Positions 18,995 to 31,100 of a stretch of 47,860 nucleotides of DNA are shown in pieces. Made by a program: the position numbers and the translations under genes. Each line of letters begins with the position of its first letter. Position 1 is the first letter of the stretch. The notes under the pieces are model-generated. The model saw nothing but the letters and a program-made list of their open reading frames with translations, did no database searches and was not told the DNA's origin. This DNA comes from Clostridium sp. CAG:411 (GTDB lineage: Bacteria > Bacillota > Clostridia > Lachnospirales > Lachnospiraceae), in contig FR899666.1 in NCBI GenBank assembly GCA_000437275.1, positions 1-47,860 on the forward strand, written 5' to 3'.

Positions 18995-21322
18995 ATGGAT
19001 TTAATAAATAAAATATTAAAATTAAATTTAGAACAAAGAGAAAAACTACTAAAAAAAATCGAAGTAGAAGGAGATCAGTATGGAATTTATCCGTTAACGT
19101 CAGGACAGTATTTGCTTTGGTGTGGATATCGTGCGGAGATAAATAAGACACATTTTTCGAATCCAGGTGTCATTATGAATATTAAAAATATTACTAGAGA
19201 AAAACTGGATGAAATAATAGAACAGTTGTGTCGTATGCACGATGCACTTCGTTTTAAATATATTGAAATAGATGGAAAGGTATTTCAGTATATTGATAAT
19301 GATTCAAAACCTACAATTATTGAAAAGGATTTGTCAGATGTACCAGAAGAATATCTTGACGAAAAAGTGAATGATTGCTGTGCTGAGTTTTATGGAAAGC
19401 CATTTGATTTATATAATGAAAATCCTGTTATGATGGAAATTATTAAAAAATCAGAGTCTGAATTTGCATGGATTATATGTTTACACCATATTATAGGAGA
19501 TGCATTTTCTATTGGTGTGTTGACAAAAGATATTCGCAAAATATTAGAACATACGGCAGAAAAACAAAAGTATCAGTTTGGTTTTTATGCATTAGAGCAG
19601 AATACAGAAAAAGCAAAACAAATAGAAGAGAAAAATATATGCTATTGGACAGAGAAAATTAAGAATGTGGATAAGTTTATGGATATTCCAACGGATTATG
19701 CTAGAAATTGCGATCGCCAGGATAATGCGGAAGATGTAATTGTTGAATTATCTGGAAAAGCATATAAAAGTATGAAACAAATGGCAAAGCAAACAAAGGG
19801 AAATATGTATAATGTAATATCCTCTTTGTTTAGTATTGTTATGCAGGAGTATACACGAAAGAAAAATATTATATTCGGAACTACATTTTTTAATCGTGAG
19901 AAGGAAAAGTATAGTTCTCTGGTTGGAAATTTTGCAACAGTTGTTCCATTTGTATTTTCTTATCAATCAGAGATGACAGTAGAAGAATATATAGCACACA
20001 ATATGCAGGAATTAAAAATTGCTATTGAACATGGGGAAGTTCCTATCACAAAAATACAGGAAAAATTTCCAATGGACCGTAAGGAAGATATATTTCCACT
20101 TTATCAGATTACATGTGTATATAATAGTTTAAATATGTTGGGTGGAAACCATTTTGAGGTGAATGGAATACAATTTGATATGAGAGATTTAAATGATGAA
20201 AAAAGACAAGTCCATTATACATTGGATATATGCTTTGAGGTAATTGATTATGGAGATAAGTGTCAATTCCGAGTACATTATTGTAATAAGATTTTTGAAC
20301 GCGAAAGTATAGAAAATGTAATCCATATTTTTCAGGAATTGATGGAAAATATTGAAAATCTTAAAAATGTAAAATTAAGGGATATTGTTCTCACTGGTGG
20401 AAAAAAAGTAGACTTAAGGGATATAAGAGTAGTAAATGAATATAATGTATGCTTACCGACAAATTTTATAGGAAATATACAAAAGCTTGAAAATGAATTA
20501 TGGGTCGAAACTGGAAAAGTTGGAAAAATTGCTTTTGATGGAACGGTAAAAATTGATGAAAGCAAGTCTTATAAGGTGGAGTACCAAGGAAAAGAAATTG
20601 ATTTTCGAGAAATTACTAAAATTTTAAAGCAGGAAATGCCAGAAATTGAAGTTGAGTATCGATATATAGACAATCAGCATTTGATTATGAATTATTATAA
20701 TTGTCAACAACAACTTAAGTTAGAGAAGGTTAAGAAGATTACTGGCATTTTACCGACAATTATTTACAAAACACAAGATTATAAACAAAATACTGTGCTA
20801 CGACATCAAGATAATATTTATAGAAGTATGGACTATCTTAGAGAGCAAGGGTACCAGGTATATGCATTGCAAAATGATGAAACAGAAATATTTACGATTG
20901 TATTGTGTGGAGAAACTGCTGCAAAAAATGATGAAATTGAGAAATTGAAAAATACAATTTGTGATGATGATATTATTTTTGTATATCATAGAGGAAGGAT
21001 TGAACAAGATGAATTGTCTGTTCTGGAAAATAGAACACAAGAGTATTGTTATCCTCAAAGAAAGAAAAGCTTAACAGAACAAAAATTAATTAATATATGG
21101 AAATCAATTTTAGGACATGATATGTTTGGAATTTATGATCACTTTTATGAAGTTGGAGGGAATTCTGTTAAAGTATTACAGTTGCAAAAAGCAATCAATC
21201 AAAGTTTTGAAGTAAAATTAAAAATTACAGATTTGTTTGTATATAATACTGTGAGTGAACAGGGAAGATATTTGGATCAGGGAGAAACACCGGAAGCTGA
21301 AGTAGAGTGTATGCATTTTTAA
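18995..21322 (+). CDS. NRPS protein C-A0-PCP with adenylation-domain remnant
   Basis: Residues 30-465 of this 775-residue protein are a condensation domain with the catalytic motif HHIIGDA at 164-170 intact. Residues 480-690 are far too short for an adenylation domain and lack an ATP-binding loop, yet keep echoes of its C-terminal part: TGKVGKIAFDGTV resembles A7, YKVEYQGKEIDFREI resembles the A8 motif, and RGRIEQDEL resembles A10. A carrier domain with Ser724 in VGGNSV closes the protein. It can condense but cannot charge its own carrier, so the amino acid or hydroxy acid must arrive in trans, perhaps from one of the AL or A domains of neighbouring proteins. An AGAGGGAG ribosome site precedes the start. 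The C and PCP calls are firm; the remnant call rests on motif echoes. Confidence 0.85.
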   Translation: MDLINKILKLNLEQREKLLKKIEVEGDQYGIYPLTSGQYLLWCGYRAEINKTHFSNPGVIMNIKNITREKLDEIIEQLCRMHDALRFKYIEIDGKVFQYIDNDSKPTIIEKDLSDVPEEYLDEKVNDCCAEFYGKPFDLYNENPVMMEIIKKSESEFAWIICLHHIIGDAFSIGVLTKDIRKILEHTAEKQKYQFGFYALEQNTEKAKQIEEKNICYWTEKIKNVDKFMDIPTDYARNCDRQDNAEDVIVELSGKAYKSMKQMAKQTKGNMYNVISSLFSIVMQEYTRKKNIIFGTTFFNREKEKYSSLVGNFATVVPFVFSYQSEMTVEEYIAHNMQELKIAIEHGEVPITKIQEKFPMDRKEDIFPLYQITCVYNSLNMLGGNHFEVNGIQFDMRDLNDEKRQVHYTLDICFEVIDYGDKCQFRVHYCNKIFERESIENVIHIFQELMENIENLKNVKLRDIVLTGGKKVDLRDIRVVNEYNVCLPTNFIGNIQKLENELWVETGKVGKIAFDGTVKIDESKSYKVEYQGKEIDFREITKILKQEMPEIEVEYRYIDNQHLIMNYYNCQQQLKLEKVKKITGILPTIIYKTQDYKQNTVLRHQDNIYRSMDYLREQGYQVYALQNDETEIFTIVLCGETAAKNDEIEKLKNTICDDDIIFVYHRGRIEQDELSVLENRTQEYCYPQRKKSLTEQKLINIWKSILGHDMFGIYDHFYEVGGNSVKVLQLQKAINQSFEVKLKITDLFVYNTVSEQGRYLDQGETPEAEVECMHF

Positions 21323-21339
21323 GGAGGAGTTAAGTTAAT

Positions 21340-24300
21340 ATGAAAGAAAAACAAAAAATTGCAATTATTGGTGCCGCTTTGAAATATCCCTATGCAGACA
21401 ATTTCAAAGATTTAGATAGAATATATGAAACAAGATTTGATTGTATTCATGATATTTCTGAAAAGAGAAGAAAATTAAATGGGTTGGATCCAAATGAGGA
21501 ATACACTCAGTTTGGCTATTTGGAAGAATTGGATGAGTTTGATTACAAATTTTTTAATCTTTCAAAGAGTGAAGCGATTTGTATGGATCCACAATCAAGA
21601 ATTACGCTGGAACTTGCCTGTGGTGCTATTGAAAGTGCGGGATATTCTTTAAGCTCTCTTAGAGGAACAAACACAGCAGTAATCATAGGAACAGGAAAAT
21701 CATCATATGATCAATTATTTAAAGATGAAACAGGATTTGCTGCTACTGGAACAATGGCAGATGCAATAGCTGGAAGGATTAGTTACTCGTTAGATTTACA
21801 CGGAGAAGCAACTGTAGTATCAACAGCATGTTCATCTTCTATGTACGCGACTTACGATGCATGTGTGAAATTAGCAGCAGGAATGTGTGATGCGGCAATT
21901 GTTGGCGGGGTATTGTTATATTTTAATGTATTGAAGGCAGATGCAGGGAAAAGAGATGTAAGTACAATTGGGCTTGCGGCTTCTGATGGGCGTTGCCATA
22001 CCTTTGATGATTGTGCGGATGGAATTAATATGTGTGAAGGTGCGGGAGTGGTCTTTTTAAAGAGGTATGAGGATGCCGTTAGGGATCATGATAATATTCT
22101 TTCAGTGATATCTGGCTTTGGTTCTAATCATGATGGTCAACGTTCAAATAGTTTTACAGCTCCGAGTGTGACTGCACAGGCAGAACTTTTTGAAAAAGTT
22201 TGGCGAAATTTCTCTATCAACCCAGAAAATATTGGGTACTATGAGGCACATGGTACAGGAACAAAAATTGGAGATCCAATCGAAATTGCATCAATTACGG
22301 AGGCGTACCGAAAATTTACAGATAAAAAACAAATTTGTCCAGTTGGAAGTTTAAAGACAAATTTTGCACATGCAGGGGCGGCAGCAGGAGTTGCAAGTAT
22401 TTTAAAAGGAATTTTGTCCATTAATGAAAAAAAGAAGTATCCATTGAGAACGCTTAATAAAAAAAATCATATGATTGATTTTGAGAATGCGCCTGTATAT
22501 CCAATAGCAGAACAGGAAGAATGGTTAGATGAACATCGTGTGTTTGCAATTAATGGATTTGGTTCAAGTGGTACAAATGTTCATATAGTAATGGAAAATG
22601 CTCCATTGCAACCAAAATATGAAGACCTATCTGATGAGTTTCTTATAACAATTAGTGCAAAAGAGAAAGAACGTGTGGATATTTATAAGGAGAAAATCCT
22701 TGAGAGTATTAAAGGAGAATATGAACTTGGGGATATATGTTGGAACTTAAATGCAGCAAGGGATGATTATGAATACCGAACGAGTACTGTTGTAAAGAGT
22801 AAAGAGGAATTGTTTACCTTTTTATCAAAACCTTCAATCATAAGAAAAAAACAAGAATTTAAAAAGATTTTACTTTGTTCTGGAACGAAAATTTATGTAG
22901 ATGAAGAAATCTCGGCGCTGTGTAAACATTATCCCATTATAAAAAACGTATATGAAATATACAAAAAAGAATGTAATTCACAGGAAGAAAAGTCTATAGC
23001 AATTGAGGCAGCAATTCTTACTCAATGGAATGATTGGGGGATAACTGCAGATATGTTGATTGGAACTGAAAGAGGTAGTATTGCCATTGATCTATATAAT
23101 GGAAAAATCGGGGCAGCTCAGATTGCAGATGAAATAGCTAAGAGAGCGAATGAACAGTTTCAAAAAGTTGGATTTTGCAATTATATTCGATCTATGTTGG
23201 AAGCAGAAGAAAAATCAATTTTGTGTTTAGATATTTCTGGAAATCAAGGAAAGATGTTTTTAGAGTTAAAAGAGCAATTTGCTGATGAACAGCTTATAGT
23301 GTTAGCTGCAAATAATAGAAAATCGTTATTATTTGTATTGGCTGATTTATATTGTTGTGGTGTAAATGTAGATTGGAAAAACTTTTATAAAGATACAAAG
23401 CATAACAAACTATTTTTGGCTACATATCCTTTTGCAAAGACATCTGCATGGCCTTCAAAAATTATTCCTCAGTATGAGTGTGAAATAAGTGCAGTTGAGG
23501 AGGTAGCAGAGCAAGAAGAAGATTTAAAAAAATTTCTATTAAGAACTTGGCAGGAATTATTGGAAACAGAAGAATTGACTGCCGAGGATGATTTATTTGA
23601 TTTTGGTGCAAATTCATTAGTATCAATGGCTGTTAGCAAAGTGATTCAGGAAAAAACAGGTGTAGAGTTGGAATTTGATGATTTATATGACTATTATACG
23701 GTAGAGAGTTTGGCTGAATTTTTAACAACAAAAATTGCATCAAAAGAAGAAAAAAAGCAAGAAGCAAAAAGAATAATAAAAGTTCCACGTAAGCAGAAAA
23801 TGGAGGTTTCTAGTACACAGAGAAGAATGTTATTCATATGGGAAAATACGCAAAATAAGGCTATATATAATATGCCAATTTTATATAAAATATCAAATCA
23901 ACTTGACGAAGAAAATTTTATTGAATGTTTACGACATATTGTGAAACGACATGAAATTTTACATACTATTTACGGAAAAAACAAAGCGGATTATTATCAA
24001 ACAATTCTAGAAAATTATGACTTAGAAATAAGATTAATTGATATGCAGGGAAAAAGCAAGGAAGAAATTAAGACTTTTTTAAAGAAAGAAGCGGAGAGAA
24101 GCTTTGATCTTTTCAAAGAAATACCTGTTAGAAGTGTATTAGTAAGAGAAAATACAGAGAATTGGTATTGGTTGTTGAATACGCATCATATTGCTGCAGA
24201 CGGATGGTCTATGGGGATTTTTTGTAATGAATTAAATAAAGAATATAACGCATTGATTAAAGGTGAGGGGGCAAGTATTCCTGAATTGCCTGTTCAATAT

Positions 24301-25149
24301 GCAGATTTTGCTGAATATGAAAATGAATATAGAAATAGTGAAACAGCAAAAAAAGAAAAAGAGTATTGGATTGAGAATTTAAATGGAGTTAATGGAATTT
24401 TACATTTTCCAGTTGATAAAGAAATACCTAAAAATAGAAAACATATTGGAGTAGAAGAAAAATTTGAATTTAGTATCGAATTTTCAGAACAGCTTCGACA
24501 GTTTGCAAGAAAACATAATTTATCAATGTTTATGTTGTTACAGGGAGCCTATGCAATTTTATTACATCGTTATTCTGGTGAAAAGGATTTTTGTATTGGA
24601 GTACCTTTTGCAAATAGAGAAGAGGAAGAGTTACAGAATGTAATTGGATTTTTTGCAAATACATTAGTGTTAAGGTGTCAGTGTGAAGAGGAAGAAAGCA
24701 TAGGTTCTTTTTTAGAAATAAATAAAAAAAATGTTTTAAATGCATTTGCTAATGCAAGATGTTCGTTTGAAGATGTAATTAGTAATATAAAATTTGAGCG
24801 TGATTCTCAAAATGAACCATTGGTGCAGTATGCCTTTGCATTTCAAAATTATATGAGAACAGAAATGCAACTAAAAGATGTATTTATTGAAGAACAAGAA
24901 AGTATGGTTAATGCCTCAAAATTTAATATGGTCGTTACTATGTACGAAGATCATGAACAATTAAAGGGAATGGTCGAATATGATCAAGAATTATTTTCAA
25001 AAAAATTGATTTTGCAAATCATAAAGGATTATAAGTGTATTCTTGACTGTATTGTAAAAGAAGAGGAAGAAAAAATTAGCTATATAAAAATGTCTGTTCA
25101 AAAAGAACTTCAGACATCTGAGAATCCGGAGGATAGTTTGTTTGAATGA
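21340..25149 (+). CDS. Hybrid protein KS-AT0-ACP-C
   Basis: This 1269-residue protein starts with a ketosynthase (about 5-420) with Cys164 (STACSSS), His304 (EAHGTGT) and His344. The last motif reads KTNFAHAG instead of KxNIGHxx. Residues 430-700 have the shape of an acyltransferase, but the serine motif GHSxGE has become GTERGS at 575-580, and the region ends in the post-AT signature LATYPFAK. This AT cannot use the serine mechanism, so malonyl loading must come in trans. The ACP has Ser759 in FGANSL. The C-terminal condensation domain (about 815-1260) has HHIAADG at 949-955 intact. It would pass the polyketide chain to the amino group held by the next protein, whose gene overlaps by 4 bp (ATGA). 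AAGGAGGAG precedes the start. Confidence 0.9.
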   Translation: MKEKQKIAIIGAALKYPYADNFKDLDRIYETRFDCIHDISEKRRKLNGLDPNEEYTQFGYLEELDEFDYKFFNLSKSEAICMDPQSRITLELACGAIESAGYSLSSLRGTNTAVIIGTGKSSYDQLFKDETGFAATGTMADAIAGRISYSLDLHGEATVVSTACSSSMYATYDACVKLAAGMCDAAIVGGVLLYFNVLKADAGKRDVSTIGLAASDGRCHTFDDCADGINMCEGAGVVFLKRYEDAVRDHDNILSVISGFGSNHDGQRSNSFTAPSVTAQAELFEKVWRNFSINPENIGYYEAHGTGTKIGDPIEIASITEAYRKFTDKKQICPVGSLKTNFAHAGAAAGVASILKGILSINEKKKYPLRTLNKKNHMIDFENAPVYPIAEQEEWLDEHRVFAINGFGSSGTNVHIVMENAPLQPKYEDLSDEFLITISAKEKERVDIYKEKILESIKGEYELGDICWNLNAARDDYEYRTSTVVKSKEELFTFLSKPSIIRKKQEFKKILLCSGTKIYVDEEISALCKHYPIIKNVYEIYKKECNSQEEKSIAIEAAILTQWNDWGITADMLIGTERGSIAIDLYNGKIGAAQIADEIAKRANEQFQKVGFCNYIRSMLEAEEKSILCLDISGNQGKMFLELKEQFADEQLIVLAANNRKSLLFVLADLYCCGVNVDWKNFYKDTKHNKLFLATYPFAKTSAWPSKIIPQYECEISAVEEVAEQEEDLKKFLLRTWQELLETEELTAEDDLFDFGANSLVSMAVSKVIQEKTGVELEFDDLYDYYTVESLAEFLTTKIASKEEKKQEAKRIIKVPRKQKMEVSSTQRRMLFIWENTQNKAIYNMPILYKISNQLDEENFIECLRHIVKRHEILHTIYGKNKADYYQTILENYDLEIRLIDMQGKSKEEIKTFLKKEAERSFDLFKEIPVRSVLVRENTENWYWLLNTHHIAADGWSMGIFCNELNKEYNALIKGEGASIPELPVQYADFAEYENEYRNSETAKKEKEYWIENLNGVNGILHFPVDKEIPKNRKHIGVEEKFEFSIEFSEQLRQFARKHNLSMFMLLQGAYAILLHRYSGEKDFCIGVPFANREEEELQNVIGFFANTLVLRCQCEEEESIGSFLEINKKNVLNAFANARCSFEDVISNIKFERDSQNEPLVQYAFAFQNYMRTEMQLKDVFIEEQESMVNASKFNMVVTMYEDHEQLKGMVEYDQELFSKKLILQIIKDYKCILDCIVKEEEEKISYIKMSVQKELQTSENPEDSLFE

Positions 25150-28100
25150 GAGGTCTTGAAATGAAATTTAATGAGAGTTTACCAGCACAGTATATACAAT
25201 TAATCCAAGAGTTAAATAATACAGAACATGAATTGCCAGAGGCATTTATTTCACAAGAAATAGATCAAGTGATGGATAAACAAAAACAGAGGTCTGCAGT
25301 AATTGCTCCAGATAGAGAGTATTCGTATGAAGAGTTTGGAGAGGCTGTAAAAGCAATTGCGGCTTTTGTAGATAGTAAAAAAATTGCTAAAAATGAATCA
25401 GTGGCAATTATGTTACATAAAAGTTTTGAGCAGATTACTGCTGCATGGGGAGTTGTGTATCAGGCAAAAACATATACGCCAATTGAGTATGATTTTCCTA
25501 TACATCGTGTACAAGATTGTATAGAAATGGCAAATGCAGTGCTAATAATAACAGATGCTGAAAGTAAAACACGATTATTGGAAGGTGAAATAGCAAAGAA
25601 TGTAGAGATATATACCTTCGCAGAGGCATATGAAATTGGAAGAAAGCAGAAAAGAGTTGATGTAAAGGTTCCAGAAGCAGATGATGTGTTTGCTATTATA
25701 TTTACTTCTGGTTCTACAGGAAAGCCAAAGGGAGTAATGGTAACTTATGAAAATATTAAGAATTGTTTTGCACATACAAAGCAATATTATAATGTAACAG
25801 AACAAACAATTGTTATATCGGTTACTAATTTTTGCCATGATTTAAGTGTTTTTGATGTATTTTGTGTAATGAGTGAAGGTGGAACAGTTGTTGTGCCAGA
25901 GATAGATAAAGAAAGGGATCCTTCTCATTGGGCAAATTTGATTATTGCTCATGAGGTTAATTTTTGGAACAGTGTTCCAACTCTGGCTAATATGCTTGTT
26001 TTAGCTGCTGAAAATGAAAATTTGATAATGCCATCTATTAAAAATATAATTCTTGGAGGAGAATTTGTCCCAGTAGACGTTGTAAAGGCATTGAAATTAT
26101 TCTGCCCTAATGCAGTGATAGATACAATTGGAGGACCAACGGAGACTACAGTTTGGAATATCAACCATAGAGTGGTGGAGGAAGATTTAAAAAAATCAGT
26201 AATTCCATATGGACGTCCGATTTGGAACAATCAATTTTATATTTTAAACGAGAAGTTAGAATTGGTGGAACCAGGAGAAATTGGAGTTATTTATAATAGC
26301 GGAAAAAGTGTAACAAAAGGGTATACAGATTCTTCTATTACAAAAGAAAAGTATATTATACATCCAAAATGGAATTTTAGAATGTATAATACTGGAGATT
26401 TGGGCAGATATAACAAAGATGGTTATATTGAAATTTATGGACGAGCAGATACACAGGTGAAAATCAATGGAAAAAGAATTGAACTGGAAGAAATTGAAAA
26501 TCGTTTGAATTTGTGTGACAAGGTTTCGCATGCAGCAACATGCGTTGTTGATAAAAACATCTATGCATTTTGTTGTTTAAAAGATGATTATGTGAAGGCA
26601 CAAGTGGTTGATAATTGGAGTCAAATTTTCAATGAGACTTATGACGAGTTTCGAGAAGAGAATCAGAATGATCAAGAAGATTTTAGTGGATGGTTTAATA
26701 GCTATGATCATACACCGATTCCTCTGGAACAAATGCAGGAATGGAGAGAGAATACAATTGATCGCATTAATAGAATAAAAGGAAAACGTATTTTTGAAAT
26801 TGGATGTGGTACGGGGCTTTTATTGCACAAATTAGCAAAAGATGCAGAAAAGTTTACTGGTATTGATATTTCAGATGTGGCAATAGAAAATCTTCGAAAG
26901 GAAATTAAAGAAGCAGGGTTAAAAAATACAGAAGTATATTGTGGTGCAGCGGATGATTTAGATGCGTATAAAAATGAACGTTATGATACCATTATTATTA
27001 ATTCAGTTATTTTGTTTTTTGACAATACGGAATATTTATTAAATGTAATTCAGCAGTGTAAAGAAATGTTAGTGGATGGAGGATGCTTATTTATAGGCGA
27101 CGTCAGAAATTATGCAATGCTGGAGCTATTTAATGCTTCTGTTATACTTTACAATCGAGGAGAAGATAATAATGAAAAATTACTGGAACGTATTAAGAAG
27201 CGTATGGAGAGAGAAAAAGAACTACTTGTTGCACCAAGCTTTTTTAGAGATGTAACAAAGACTATTCCTGAATTTAATCGTGTGGTAATTCATTCAAAAG
27301 AGGCACAGTTTGATAATGAACTTACTAAATTTCGTTATGATGTTGTATTGCATAAAAATTGTAAAAATGAAAAGAGAAAAGAAATATTGTTTGAAGGAAC
27401 ACCTTCCGAACAGAAAATTATTGAGGCTATAGAGAAGGGAAATAATGTAAAGATTACAAATGTTGAACATAAATATGTAGTGAGGGAATATGAGCAGTTG
27501 TGTGCGGTAAAGGGAGTTTCTTCGAAAAAATTAAAAAAGCATCTTAATAATGAAAGTATTCCGTATGATTATTATATGTTTGCTAAAAGGTATGGTTATG
27601 ATTGCTGTGTAGAAACGCAAGAAGATGGTTTGATGTGTGTCAGAATTGGTAAAGATGTGGAATCAGACTGTAGCAATGCGAAAATAATCGATGTACATTC
27701 CAAAGAATATACAAATGTTCCATATAAGGAATTAACATATGAGTTTATTGCCGATGAAATTATGAATTATGCTAAGAAGTATTTGCCAGAGTATATGGTA
27801 CCAAATCATATTCACATTGTGGAAAAATTACCACAATTGAAAAATGGAAAAATAGATCGTCTATTATTGAAAAAATTGGCAGATGAAAATCGGAAACAGA
27901 TAGATGTTGAAGTACCAATCTCAAAGAATGATATAGGAGAATATTTAAGAGCACTTTATAAACAAATGCTTCATGTAGAAGTGGATGATACCATTTCTTT
28001 CTTTCAAGCAGGAGGGCACTCATTGCTAGCAATGCAGCTTTTAAATAAAGTAAAAAGGGAATTGCAAGTAAATATACATTTATCAGAATTTATGAAACAT

Positions 28101-31100
28101 TCAAGTATACGAGAGTTAGAAAGCTTGATTCAGAGCTTGGGTAAAAGTGACTTAGAACAGATAACATTTAAGGCTTATCCGGAAAGGCGTTTTGAGGCCT
28201 TTGAACTAAACAATATACAAAGTTCTTATTACTTTGGACGCAGTAGTAATGTTTTAGGAGATGTTCCAACTTGTATGTATTTAGAGTTGTTAATGGAACA
28301 TTTGGATGTAAAGAAAATGGAAATAGCTTTGAATGAATTAATTATGCGTCATGAAATGCTTCGATGTATTATATGCGAAAGCAATAAGCAAAAGATATTA
28401 GAGTATCCACCTAAATTAACACTTATAGTGGAAGATTATAGTAGCTTATCTGAGCAACGGATTAAAGAAAAAGTGGATGAAATTTTTGAAGAAGTATCAT
28501 CCACTATGATAGATTTGTCTGCATTTCCGACATTTTTATTTCGAACCATTCGATACAAGGAAAAATATTGGATTTATTTAGGATGTGATAGTACATTCAT
28601 TGATGGAGCAAGTATTAGTATATTGCTTCGCGATTTATATGATTTATATGAAGGAAGAGAACTTAAGAGATTACCAATCAGTTTTAAAGATTATTGTACT
28701 CATATAGAACGAATAGAGCAATCAGAAGAATATAAGGAATGTATGCAATACTGGAGTTCGAGGATTAATACATTGCCAGAAACTGCAATTTTACCAATTA
28801 ATCAGGAATATGAAAGTGCAAAAGGAAAACCAAGTGTACGAAAGGAACACTTGGTTTCAGCACAGCAATGGAGTCAAATAAAAAATATTGCGAGGAGGGA
28901 ACAACTTTCTCTATTTGCAATACAGGCAACAGCGTATGCATTGGTAATTGCTAGATGGTCTGGAAAAACAGATTTTACATTAAATGTTCCAATTTTTAAT
29001 CGAACGTTATTAGATGATAGTGTCATGGATATGATTGGTGAGTTTGGTTCTTTGATTTTCCTTGAAGTTCATTTGCAAATGCAAGATAGTTTTATTGAAA
29101 ACTGTAGAAGGATACAGGAACAGTTTGAAAAGGATATGGACTATCGAATGGTAAATGGGGCAAGAATTTTGAGAGAATTTTCTGCAAAAGGAAGAAATCT
29201 TGAGTTTCCAATTGTATTGACTAGTTTAACCACACCAAATGGAGATGAGAGTATTTATAATCAAAAACTAAAGCTTCAGCGGTGGAATTCGCAATCTTCG
29301 CAAGTATGGATTGATTCAATTGTATTTGATAAAGATGGAGGAATTGAAATTGCATGGGATTGTTATCCTGGAATTTGTAACAATAATATATTAGATGATA
29401 TGTTTACAGCGTATATATCTTGTTATGAACAATTTTTTATGTCACAAAAGTTTCGTGAGGAAAGTGTATATGGTTTTGTGAATGGAAAAAATCAGAAAAA
29501 AATTCTGCAATTAAATAATAAAGTAGTTCCCTATGGAATTGAACACTCTTTGTTACAGGATGGATTTTTAAAATATTTGAAGGAAACTCCAGAGGCAGTA
29601 GCATGTATTACGAGAGAAAGAAGTTTTAGTTATCAGGAATTATATCAAATGGCTGTGGTTGTTGCAGAACGAATTCAGGGCAATTTTGGGGCAGGAGAAA
29701 ACCGAGTTGGAATTTTGATGTTAAAAGGTTGGAAGCAAGTAGTCGCAATTTTGGCAATATTATTGGCAGGAGGAACGTATGTGCCAATGAGTAAGGAATG
29801 GCCTAAAAGTCGAAATGAAAAAATTGTAGAATGTGCACATATACAAACCATTTTAATAGATGATATAGATGAAAAGGAAAAGATAGAAGGTGTTGTATAT
29901 AGTAAAATACAAGAGCAGGTACCAATACAGCAATCAAGTGTGAATTCTTTACAAAAAAGAAATCCGGAGTCAGCGGCATATATTATATATACATCAGGCT
30001 CTACAGGGGAACCTAAGGGGGTTGTTATAGAACATCAGGCGGTAATAAACACTATATTTACGGTAAACGCACGAAATCATATTAATCATACAGACCGAAC
30101 ATTTATGCTATCAGAAATTTACTTTGATCTTTCTGTGTATGATATTTTTGGAGCCTTTTGGTGTGGAGGGGCTGTATATGTACCTTCAGAAGAAGAAAAA
30201 AGAAATCCAGAGTGTTGGAGTAGTGTTTTGCGCAATAATGAAATAACAATTTGGAATACGGTTCCAGCGCTTATGCAAATGTTGGTAGATATAACAGGTG
30301 CCAAGGAACAAGAGCACACTAAATTGAAAAATGTATTTCTTAGTGGAGATTGGATTCCGCTGAATTTACCAGAACGTGTAAGAAGAATGTTCGGTAATGA
30401 TATTAATATAGTTAGTATGGGAGGAGCAACAGAAGCCTCTATTTGGTCAAATTATTATTCAATCAAAAAAGTAAATGAAAAATGGAAAAGCATACCATAT
30501 GGATATCCGATGGATAATCAACAAATGTATGTACTTGATAAATCGGGACAGATTTGTCCAGTAGGTGTTGTGGGAGATATTTGTATTGGTGGAGTTGGAT
30601 TGGCACGTGAATATTTGGGAGATAAAAAGCTTACTGAGGAAAGGTTTTATTATCATTCATGGTTACAACAACGGATTTATTTGACTGGTGATCAAGGGAT
30701 GTATCACGAGGATGGTAGTATAGAATTTATGGGACGCTTAGATTCTCAAGTAAAAATCAATGGATTTCGTGTGGAATTGGGTGAAATTGAGAGCGCAGCA
30801 TTAAAATATCCTACAATTATGATTGCAATTGCGGTCTATCGGAAAGAAAAGAATAGAATAGAACTGTTTTATAAATCAAAGCAACATATATCTACAGAGC
30901 AAATCAGAGGGTATTTACAAGAAAAAGTACCATCTTATATGTTACCAGGAGCTTATTTAGAAATAGAGAAAGTTCCAATAAATTTAAATGGAAAGGTGGA
31001 TCGTTCTAAACTTCCAGAAATAAAAGATGAGAACATATTTGATTATGAGAAAGAAGATTTACAAGGAACTGAAAAATATGTAAGAGAACTATTCCAGACA

